This document shows, piece after piece, positions 21,246 through 31,421 of a stretch of DNA of 64,000 nucleotides. Source of the stretch: Atopsyche davidsoni (lineage: Eukaryota; Arthropoda; Insecta; Trichoptera; Hydrobiosidae). The DNA lies in the NCBI GenBank assembly GCA_022113835.1, contig JAILWY010000028.1, positions 1,116,001-1,180,000 of the forward strand, in the 5' to 3' direction. The first letter of the stretch is position 1; every line of letters begins with the position of its first letter. A model generated the notes under the pieces. It did not search any database. It worked only from the letters and a program-made list of their open reading frames with translations, and was not told where the DNA came from. The translations under genes and the position numbers were made by a program.

Positions 21246-23345
21246 TTAAATGGTTTTAGCCAATTTAAAACTAGGTGCTGGGATATAGGAAACTACGGGT
21301 CGCAATGGCTCTGTGGATTTTGGGAAGTCTCGGGCATCGTGGATTCCTTTATCTGAGGGTTTTTCAGTTAGGTCTTTGTTAATACCTGGCCAAAATAATT
21401 GTTTTTTAACGAGGTATCTCCTTTGACGTGTACCCGGGTGACTCAAATTATGAATGTGTTGAAATGCACACTTATGAAAAGTTTCTGGTAAATATAATTT
21501 AGCAACCGCGCCTGTAGTTTCATAAACGTGTACTATTCCTGTGTTAGCAGTTGTAAGTTTAAAAAATTTTAGATTTTTTTTTCTTTTGCAGAGTTTTTAA
21601 TTCGTTATCAGCTGCTTGTTGCAAAGCTAATTCTTTGAGGTCAAATAGTGCAGGTAAAGTGATTTGATCGATTCGCGATAATGCGTCTGCTACTGTGTTA
21701 TCGTTGCCTTTCACATATTCGATTTTATTACAAAATTGCAAAATGTAATCCATTTGTCTAGATCTTCTTGGGGTGTCTGTTGATGAATCTTTTTTGTTAA
21801 GCATGAACGTGAGTGACTTGTGGTCGGTGAAGATAGTTAAATCCCTATCCTCAACCAATTGCCGAGTAGTTTTCGGTCATAGGTGCTATATTTGCACCGT
21901 GCGCCTGATAATTTTTTTGGAATTGGAAAAGTAACCATTCCATTCCTTCCTTGGCTTCCATTTTCCGTTAGAATGCTGTCGAAGGACTCCTTCAACACAT
22001 GACTCGGAAGCGTCTGTCCATAGCGACAGGGGTGCGTCATCAGGGTGTGACAGTGAAATAGTTTTTAGCTGTCTTTACATTGCTCGAATGCCTGTAATGC
22101 AGTATTAGTCCAGGCGTTAGTATTAGGCGTTTTGTCGTTTTTCTTCGCTTTATGAAGAAAGTTGTTTAGCTCACTCTGTATTAAAGCAGCTTTAGGAATG
22201 GGTTTCCTGTAGAAATTCAGCATACCAAAAAAGCGTTTCATTTCAATAATGCATTTCCCTAGATTGATTGAAATGCCATATTCAGTTGGACGTTCAGTTT
22301 TTCGTGTTCTATCTCGTTCTCTGAGGAAATTAGAATGTCGTCCAAATAAGCTAAATGTGTCAATAAAACGTTGGAGAGATTGTGCAGCATTTCTCAGTCC
22401 AAAATTCATTCGCGTGAATTCAAAAAGTCCGAAAGGCGTATTTATTGCCGTTTTGGGAATGTGTTTCGGAAAAATTGGAATTTGATGATAAGCAAATCTA
22501 ATTTCGAAAATATTGTTTTATTATGTAACTGGTAAGTGAAATCTAATACGTGCAGAATCGAATAACGATCTGGGAGTGTAATCGCATTTAGCCTGCGTAT
22601 GTCTTTATGTCTCCCGACTTTTTTGGCACAGTGTGCATCGGATTTGCTCAAGGGCTATTCTATGGGCGACAAATTCCCAACTCGATCATCTTAGAAAATT
22701 CATTAATTCACAAGAAGTGTTGAATGTTGTGCTTAACCGCAGAGGGATTAGTCTTGTATTGTAATCGAAGGATATTCTGCTAAAATTTTGTGGTGCGGAT
22801 TTTTAATATCCACAGAATGCACTGTTGGTTCAACATCAGAACTGCGCAATGCACGAGTTACGGCTCGTGTTGCATCATCCACATGTCGCCGACCATATAA
22901 ATCGACCGGTAAATGATTTTGTTTTAAGAAATCTGCACCAATGATTGATTTATTGACATCAGCAATAACGAATGTCCAGTTGAATGTTTTTCCAACTGCC
23001 AGATCTATATTCAAATTACGTATCCCGTACGTTGCAATTACAAAACGGAACACTAAACCGCTGCGGCGGTTTTCCAAAATGTCGAGGATACCTCTGACCT
23101 CTTCTTTGGCCGGTTTTCCGACCACAATTTGAAATTTAGAAATGTTGGACTGCTTGATGCCATTAAAACTGTTTCCACCTACAGAAACCAATGCCTCGGA
23201 AGGTTCCTCCAAAATTCCGGAATTCTTGATGAGATGGTTACTGGGCTGATCTCCCCCTTGAACTCCTGCGTTGCTGATGAGGCACCACATTTTTATTGCT
23301 GTTCCGGTGGTGTGTCTATTTTGCCGGTGCTGCGCCAGGGGTCAC
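21246..23345 (-). pseudogene. Ty3/Gypsy (Mag-like) pol relic
   Basis: Minus strand, in order from 23290 downward: the protease C-terminal part (FNWTFVIAD, IIGADFL, VDLYGRR), reverse transcriptase (DIRRLNAITLPDRY, KTIFSKLDL, then MNFGLRNAAQSLQRF), RNase H (YSTYDRKLL, FTDHKSLTF, NTVADALSRI) and the integrase zinc-binding start (LSHPGTR, FWPGI). The wording is that of Mag-lineage Gypsy elements. The protease DTG triad, gag, the RT YxDD catalytic loop and the integrase core are all missing, and several frameshifts separate the pieces. It is dead. A primer-binding-site-like TTGGTGACCCC (minus strand, near 23345) sits just upstream, so gag and the protease front were removed by one internal deletion. 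Confidence 0.9.
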
Positions 23346-23666
23346 CAATTTCGCAGTTATACTTTGAATTGTTATTGTAGTCTCCGATGTTGTGATGTGA
23401 TGTTGGAGTCAGAAGACTGGCAAAATTATTCAACAATATAACCACACTGGATATAAATATACGTGGTTACTGCTTCGATGCCGCGAGGTCTCTCTGGAGA
23501 GGCGCGGGGAAGCCGCTTATATAGTGTCCCGATGCATTCGTAGATAATAGGAAGAATCCCACGTCTCGGGGGGTGTCTTATAGCGAGGAAGATTCACACG
23601 AAATGCTATCTATATATTCCAATAGGCCATAAGACCCGTGTTCCGATGTAGGTACTAACCCCTACA
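23346..23666 (-). mobile_element. Probable 5' LTR of the Mag-like element
   Basis: On the minus strand this begins TGTAGGGGTTAGTACC at 23666, has a TATA-box-like CTATATAAGC near 23518, and leads to the primer-binding-like motif. The exact 3' border (a CA end) is not certain and no second LTR was found downstream. Confidence 0.6.
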
Positions 23667-23859
23667 AGGGAATTGGATTTTTCAAAATTGTTGACAACGA
23701 TGTTACAAGAGTTGAGGGCTTATTTCAAACAACGGTTAAGGTCTTTAGTCTAGTTCTGCGGGATCGCCATTTCAGGCCTGCGTACAGATGAAGGTGGCGG
23801 CGAGAAGCATTGAAGCAGGTTTTTAGACCATTTATTCAAAATGAGTAAGTGGGGACCTT

Positions 23860-24108
23860 GTTTTAGATTTACTCTAAATCTAAAACAAGGTCCCCTGTTT
23901 TAGATTTACTCCCCGTGTAATAAATAAAACTCAAAACCTAATTATATTTTTAATATTGAGACAAACTGCTATAATTGCAACGTGCTACTCTCAATACGTC
24001 ATAATGGCGAGAATCAGTAAGCCGGTTTATACGTTTTTTGCATATTTCATTTTGGAATAATAGTGGTTCGGACCCCGTGCGGCCCGCAGGTTGAGTATGG
24101 CTGGTCTA
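23860..24108 (-). mobile_element. hAT-type MITE remnant (family P3)
   Basis: Ends on the plus strand with GTGCGGCCCGCAGGTTGAGTA and GCTG, the inverse of the P3 start. The interior ACTCTCAATACG and CAGTAAGCC matches the copies at 58213 and 53580. At its left a 21-bp stem (GGGGACCTTGTTTTAGATTT, with its inverse) occurs. Confidence 0.65.
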
Positions 24109-25271
24109 AAGGGAACTGCGTCGTTCACACCAAATAATGAAGATACACCTGGATGCTGGCAACACTCGCAACCATCACTCAAATGTCAAATCGTGTTTAT
24201 TTCATATTAGTCCGGTTATTATCGCGATTTACTTCTGTAATATAAAATTTCAATGTCAACAAGTACACAGGCTATTGTTTAAGATATTTTAATTCAAAAG
24301 TAATATTCCAGCTTTAACATTGTAAAATGATAACACGCACAAGCACGAAGTACAAGATCCCATACCTGTCTCATTTGTGACGAAAAGTTTTTAAAATTAT
24401 TTATTTATTTTTACTTCTGGTGGTTTTTCGTATTTAGTAGTTTTAGGACTATCAAGCTTTCTTTCACTTTTCCGCCAGAATTCCTTCCGCGGCAACATGG
24501 GCCTCTATTGCCTGACGCGTTTGAAGAAGGTTTGCAAATGGCAGACGTAACCTCTGCTGCGTCCAAAAACTACCCTGCATCCAGATAAAACGCCCGAACT
24601 GAGATGTAAACGCTTAACAAACGAGATATGTAAAAATCTAGGAAGATGTAGGATGAAATTCAACGTTCGTAATAATTTGTGACGCGCATTTTGATCTAAC
24701 TTGCAAAAGTCGAAATTCTTTTTCAGAGCTATTCCAATACGTTTTTATGTCTGGTATGTACATAAATATTATACTGATGTTATGTTATATATCAATAGAA
24801 TCATTCACTTATTTGTTAATATATTCTTCTAAAGTTTACAGAAACGATAAATGAGATACATTGTATTTTTCCATTAACGATTAAAAATAAGAAATTGATT
24901 TTCCATACTATGAGTACATAATTATCATTAGAATAATTTTTTCAGTTACATGTCATGTCAGAGATAATGAACCTAGGAAGTACGTACTCGAAGTGGCACG
25001 TTTGAGAATTAGGATGGCATGCGAGCGATTTCCAAGTTCAAAAATTTTCATTAAATAATCCGTAAATTATTAATTAATTCTATTATATTATTTATCAAAT
25101 CTTTTACAAGATAAACGACAATTGTTTATTATTTACAACAAAAAGGATTTCTTTTCAGTGTACGTTTAGTATCATAATAATTATTTAATCTATTTTTACA
25201 TGTAAGAATAATAATAAAGAAAATAATAATAAATCATTATATATCAATTTTTCACTTCAATAATAAGTCCA
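24109..25271. other. AT-rich DNA without recognisable genes
   Basis: Moderately mixed composition to about 24720, then strongly AT-rich. No gene or element supported. Confidence 0.55.
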
Positions 25272-25273
25272 TA

Positions 25274-25661
25274 CAGTAAAACCTTGATATAACTTTGATT
25301 AAATCCGAAAGTCCGTTATATAAAAATAGGTTTAAATAAATCAAAAACCTTTTTATTCCAATACATTGTGTGTATTGAGATATAAATAAAAAATACAAAA
25401 CACAAACAAAATTGTATTTAATTGTCTCTGGACACTCGTGAAATGCCGTTGCTGTTTGATATCGTGGCGCTTGCTTTCGGTAATCCTACTAAAAAGAAAT
25501 CAACTTTTGTTTGCACATTTGTAGTTAGTTGTATTTTTATAATCAACTCTCGAAAATTAAGAATTTTTTACATTTTCGCATTTAAAAAGTTTTTATTTTT
25601 TTACATTTGGCTGGATTTTTTGTCCGTTATATTCGAAACCCGTTATATCGAGGTTTTACTG
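25274..25661. mobile_element. Complete pogo/Tigger-like MITE (family P2)
   Basis: CAGTAAAACCTTGATATAAC at the left and CGTTATATCGAGGTTTTACTG at the right, with TA on both sides (25272-25273 and 25662-25663). Length 388 bp. Shares the conserved core (TTGTCTCTGGACACTCGTG, GTTTGATATCG) with the copies at 5568 and 19683. Confidence 0.9.
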
Positions 25662-25663
25662 TA

Positions 25664-28205
25664 TTACTAAAAAAATTGTCATTGAATGAAAAACCACTAA
25701 TCTCATTGATAAATAGCTAATGTGTATTTTTATTGATCAGGACTTTATTTTTAGGAAGCTCTTTAAGAAGTACTTTTTATGTTTGTAAATAAAATTCAGA
25801 AAAGAAATCATTGAATTTTTTTTCTATTTTGTTAATTACTTGGGCACACCATTACCTAACCTATCCTAACCCAAAAAGGTTCGCCATCCCTGCCATAAGT
25901 TATATTCACAAAAATTCTGTACAAATATTTTTTACTTATTTTCTTGGCATAACTGTATACTTTATGAATTAATAAAAAAGTTACTATTATTAATTATAAA
26001 GTTGTGTTTTACATCAAAATAACTTCTTGCGTGAATTTTGGAACAGCTGTATATATATACAGTAAGTCTTGTTTTTATGGTTTTTATTTGTAAATATAAA
26101 ATTAATAATGCAATAAAAATGTTATGCAGATGAAGGGAATATTCCTAAGGAATGTTCTATAGACCTAAGGATCCACCTGAAAACACCTGTATAATAGTAA
26201 TTAAAATAAGCCCTGCCATTTGAGAGACATTCAAGTCTCACTGCTCTTTCAATTTTAAATTTACTAGTAAAATTACAACTCTGTATAGATTGCTCGCATT
26301 AGCCATAAACCGAGGTCTGTGTGGATTGGAAATGCAGTCTTGCCTGGTGTCCAGTCACACCAGGCACTGCCACTCACACCAGGCACTGCCACGGGCACCA
26401 TGGAGCTAGTGGTTCATTAAGTGTACTGAAAATACACACAATTTCATTTCAATAATTTTACAAATATGACTTTTATTACTGGTAAATCAAAAATATTTAC
26501 TCACGGTAAGTTTTGGGCCGAGAGCTGACGTCTGGCGACAATGTAAACTCTCTTGGCTACAAAACAGTGTACAATGTCTCATGGTGATAAATGGAGACTT
26601 TAATCAAAACTCATAGCATAGTAATGCTTTAGGAAGCTTCTAGAATTATTTAAATGGCAAATCAACAAAAATGCTTGATTTCTGAATCACAATTTACGTT
26701 ATTCCAATTAAAAAACTAGGTTTTTTTCAACTGTGGGAAATCTTTTCAGGTTAATATGACTCACGTGTTTGGAACTTAAGCTATATTTTACTACATGACA
26801 CCTCAATTGTAATTGACAATCACTGAATATTCATTTCTGTAATCCATTCATTCTCTCGTGTTGATCTTTCTGGTTCTCTTAAATGTTTTTTTTTTTTCGT
26901 CATTTTACATTGCTTTTGTTATTGTAATTTATGAGTGTGAGAAACCAATCGGCGAAATATTGTAAAAATGAGGAAATTTTCAACTTGATTTTAAAGACAC
27001 CCAATTTTTTTTTTTTCTTCTACAGGTAGTAATTATATATTAAGTATTTCTGGTTTCTAGCAAAGGTCAATCTATCTTATATATTATGCAGATAAACTGA
27101 AGGCCTTCTCAACGAAGCATCCAAATATGCTTCATTGTAAAAGATTGCGAATAATTAAAAAAATTTAAAGAATTATCAAACAAAGTTGAACTCAAAATAT
27201 TGTTGATACATAAAACGAAAACATCAGTTTTTAAAAAGATACTCACTGTTAAAGTACTCCCAAAGAAACACGTGATTTCACATATTCAATAATCAATAAA
27301 CATTATCTCTCAAAAAATTACAAATAATTTTTAGAGACAACATTTAAATTAGTAAAATACTAGTGAAGTTTTGTCAGCAAACTACGATTTCTAGTCAACG
27401 TCAGGTGAAGTCTAATAACCACGTTAATCTCCCGTACACCACCATGAAAAATGGCTTCAAGGTCCACTGTCGTGCAGTTTAAGTTGATGCTTGTGGGCTT
27501 TTGCACTTGCCGTTCCTTGGATATCACAACCCTGACTATGCATGCGGCCTAGGCTAGAATGAAACTGACTCTTCCGTGCAAAAACTTTTGTAAGGTCAAA
27601 GTTATGATGCTGAAGATATCGATCGATGATGATCTCGCAGAAATCTTTTATTAATTTATTTTAATATTTAATTTATATATTTATTAAGTATATTTGTAAG
27701 CATAATATATAACTATTCAAATCACAATGCTCTTCTACGCCACAAATCTTTTTGGTGTTAACAATTTGTTAATAACTACAATACTATTTGTGACGAGGCT
27801 GTGCTGTACGGGCTGATATGTACTTTTTTACATTTTAAACCTGCCAACTAATTTAACTCTCGAGGATAATATATCTCACATAATCGGGCAAGTATGCACA
27901 TGAAATGCAAGTTAAATGCTATTTTAATAAGCTCAATGCTATTAATTGCACAATCTCATGAGTCTTGAGACAGGTTGATATTGACACTGCATGTGTGTAC
28001 GTGAAGGCATGTATATAAGAGTAGCAGTGCGTACAAGGATGGGGCGGGCCAGGCTGTAAACTAAATTAAATCCATTTTTGTTTCTCTTCAATTTATTTTT
28101 GACCAAGCTACGCAATATTAAATAGTGCAACAGGAAAAAACAAACTTTATAATAGTAATAATTTAGGTAGATCGAACACATAATAGTATAATAATATAAA
28201 GTAAA
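25664..28205. other. AT-rich DNA with small features only
   Basis: A short direct repeat (CACACCAGGCACTGCCAC, about two and a half copies) lies at 26355-26400. At 27410-27570 (minus) an open frame of about 60 codons (KERQVQKPTSINLNC, VDLEAIFHGGVREI) looks protein-like but has no recognisable family or firm splice borders. 28050-28170 is a diverged copy of 14800-14945. The rest shows nothing. Confidence 0.5.
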
Positions 28206-28230
28206 TAGTATATATATATATATATATGTT
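28206..28230. repeat. (TA)n microsatellite
   Basis: Short alternating TA tract. Confidence 0.9.
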
Positions 28231-28239
28231 GAAAATTTG

Positions 28240-29160
28240 ATGACTTCGGTTGAGCAGCATTGTCAGTGCATCCGTACACATGTTTGCTTTTCAAACCGAT
28301 CTTGCCGTTGAGGGTATTTTTTACAATAACCAGAGGTCTAGTGTTGCTCGTGAGTTTCCATTTTCGTCGAGACAAGTCGACCACGTCCGAGGCCGCTTCC
28401 GCACCCGACAAGCGGCAGAGGGCGAGAGGCCCGAGTTACTGCCGGAGTCGGGTCGAGCCCGCGCAAGCTCGGACTGCAGAGCTCCGGACAGTGCGCCTGT
28501 CCCTCGCGACACGTGTAGGGGAAATTATATCAACTAAATCCCCCAAGCTCGGCGGCTTCCCAGGCAGGTAGCTGCAGGCAGTCGACATCTATTCCCGCCC
28601 GGCAGCGTCTAGAGCTTCAGAGCTGCTCCGGAAGCACGACTATGGTGTTGGTCCGTTGAAGGATCTTGCTTGTTGATGGCCCGTGTCCATTTCTACACAC
28701 GCTACCGAGGCTGGGCGTCCTTAGCCTCGGCTCTGTGCCTGTGCGCGGGCGCCTCCGGGCTGGGGCTCGGCACCCTGCAACAGCCCGGGATATATATATA
28801 TATATAGAGGAATATTCCTATTTATTAACATTTAAAGAATTTACTAAACATATAAAATGATCTATATTAACCTATAGAGATTAACCTCATAGAGACTTAT
28901 AAAATGGTATATTAACAATGAATACGAAATGTTAAACAAAGTCTACAGTAATGAGACAGGTAATAGCGGTTAAAGTGGCACCTGGGCTAGAGCCATGCAG
29001 GGACTTGGGCTACTGCTGTGGGGATGTACTCACTGCAGCAGATGCCAGTGAAGGTCGAGGCCCGCGCTGGGCCTGCACTGGGAGCCCCGGGCCATGGCGG
29101 GCCTTCCCGCGCCCACCCCGGCGGAACCGACGACTTGATGTAGTCAGTGGCTGATGCAAT
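28240..29160. other. Two GC-rich islets separated by an interspersed repeat
   Basis: 28370-28790 and 28960-29150 are GC-rich with open frames on both strands, but none is recognisable. Between them 28885-28985 repeats 15335-15430. The islets resemble those at 15.5, 18.3, 29.6 and 40.2 kb in composition. Confidence 0.45.
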
Positions 29161-29255
29161 CGCGATGAAATACTCGCGAGTCACTTTTGGATTCCAATAT
29201 CTGCACGTTTTTTATAATTTAGTTTATCGTTAATTGGAAAGTGCTTCGACGTTGT

Positions 29256-29400
29256 TAAAATCTAAAACATTGTAATAAAATACTTATGTGATTTTTTCAC
29301 GTGTATGACGATGCAATGTGAATAAATCACAAAAATATTGTATTTAAAATATTATAATGGAATTTCACCGAGTACTCTCTGTTAAAAATATTTAATATAT
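29256..29400. mobile_element. P1-family MITE remnant
   Basis: TGTAATAAAATACTTATGTG, GATTTTTTCACGTG, AATGGAATTTCACCGAGTAC and TCTCTGTTAAAAATATT match the outer arms of the family. The CCGGTTTCGCC core is missing. Confidence 0.6.
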
Positions 29401-29568
29401 TTAATAATAAACTAACGAAGTCTAGTGATAGCACCCCGCAGCTGACAAGACGGGGTGGACATCGGAGTACCATGCCATACCTTCTCAATTTACGTTTTAA
29501 GATTCCATCAGGCCTAGTGAAAAAAAAATCAAGGATCAAAATAATAAAGGACCCACTAACCCACTCAC

Positions 29569-29730
29569 CTCGGTATAATGAAGTAGGGAAGTTCAGAAGG
29601 CTGGACTCTGGTCGGGAGCTGCGGAGCACGACTTCACTCACCTGTGGCGGGACGGCGACTGGTGGATGTAGGTGCGACCCTCTCCCGGCTCCCCGGCTCT
29701 CCAGTCTGGCTCCTCACTCCACTCCGCGCT
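29569..29730 (-). other. GC-rich islet with a splice-donor-like end (dispersed family)
   Basis: Minus strand ends TACCGAG|GTGAGTGGG at 29569 and contains GAGTCCAGCCTTCTGAACTT. This is the diverged version of the element at 40119 and 49047. Confidence 0.45.
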
Positions 29731-29879
29731 CTGCACCGGATGTTTACTTATTATTTTGCTGTACTGCATTCGACCGTTTGAAAATCGACAAGCTACCTTA
29801 ACTAATCATTTGAATTTACTATAAAGTTTGAACTAAAACCAAAGGTTGAATTTCATTTTTAAACAAAACATTAAGTTAT

Positions 29880-30065
29880 ACAAATATTGGTCATCGCGCA
29901 AGGCGCCGAGTGAATAAAAAAATTACTTATATAAGACACTGTCAGGTCCACTCACCCAGCCGAATATAGCCCATCGAGACCCGCCATATTTTTTGGTAGC
30001 CTGACCCCCTAGGGTAAACATTGACAACTAAACTGCCGCTGAAATTGATGCTTATGACCACCGGA
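29880..30065 (+). repeat. Diverged copy of the 50-53 kb repeat
   Basis: GTCCACTCACCCAGCCGAATA, TAGCCCATCGAGACCCGCC and GCCTGACCCCCTAGGGT match GTCCAACTCGCCCAGGCGAA and following at 51890 and 52520, and also 50290-50400. Confidence 0.7.
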
Positions 30066-31420
30066 AAAAAACATGAACTATCTACTATAATAATAGCCAT
30101 TGTGTGTTTGTTTGTATGTGTGTATGTTTCGTTTTTCCGTTCTGTATAGAATATCTTAAAAGATACAACGCTGATTTTTTGCACATAAGTTAAGTAAATT
30201 TTTCCGCAGCTATGTGCCGAATTTCAAGACGATAGGATAATATTTTCATTCATAAACTTTAAAATATGCTTTAGCTAAACATTAATTATATAATTCACTT
30301 CTTCGCCGCGAGATGTCGTTAACCGCGAGAATTTAGACGCATCGTTCATCAAATTCGTCATTTTGTGACGGGCTACATTACTAGTTATAAATATTAAGCG
30401 TATTATTAACATCATAAGACGAGAATGTTTAAGACGTGACTAAGAAGCCGGGTATGGTCAAGGTGACACTTTTCAAAAAGCAAAGCTCTCCTTGCATCGC
30501 GTCCGAGACGAGCGCCCTGCAGGTCCCGCGCCTAGAAGGTCTCCGGCTTGTAAGGAAAGGATCATATAACAGTGCTACTGGGCAGCAGCAATACGCAGAC
30601 TTTTCTTTCAAATATGAAACTGCGGTGTAGAAGGACCCGGGGACCCACGACACTATTTTCCCCTTAAAAACTGTGCTTTATGGTCTGGGAGACTAAGTTG
30701 GATGTTCTGGATCCTGCTTGTGTCCGAGATCAAGGGCCAAAAACGATTTAAGGTGTGTTTTCAGATATGCTCCTTATAACCTCCCCTCCCCGAGGCCTGC
30801 CCAGGGCTCGTGCCAGAGTTCTTGCGACCTGCCGAGCCGAAGGGAGCTCGAGGCTCGTTGAATATTTAACAATTAGACTCGCGTCCAGTACAAAGTTGAT
30901 TCTGACTTACTCAAACATGGGACTTAACAAGCAGAATCCAACAATAATCGCCCTCAAGAGTTGAGGTGGAGTCCAAGGCTGTGGGCACGAACTACTTTTA
31001 ATTATAAACTGAAGAAACATTCATTAATACAAAAAACAGGTGTACCTGCAAGCTTTTGTCCTTGGACCGTGTGTTTTTGTGATCCCCAAACATTACATTT
31101 TTGTTTTTCTTCATTACTCTGTGTAGTCTATGGTGTCCTGAGCACTGGCAACATAGGGCCCGCTCGAGGAGACGGGAGGCCGAGAGCGGCCATTACAGTT
31201 CCGAGATCTGAGAGGGGACGCCCCACGGACGCGCGGCGTCGTGACTTGATAATGTAATCCCACCACGTATCGTAATAAAGACCTGAACCACACGCCCCTT
31301 GTATTATTGTCATTACACTCTGTTAGCCTTCTTGCGTTTTCTGTCTTCTGTCTAAGAGAAAATTATTCCACACATCATCTGTACACACATGTGACGGTGG
31401 CAGCTCCGCGGGTGTTTGAT
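30066..31420. other. Mixed sequence with small GC-rich islets
   Basis: Islets around 30490-30560, 30770-30870 and 31150-31240. Open frames of 60-100 codons exist on both strands, but none is recognisable or splice-bounded with confidence. Confidence 0.45.
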
Positions 31421-31421
31421 A

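Noticed and set aside
22249..23380. Plus-strand ORFs of 63-83 codons
   Set aside because: Antisense shadows of the Gypsy pol relic on the minus strand.
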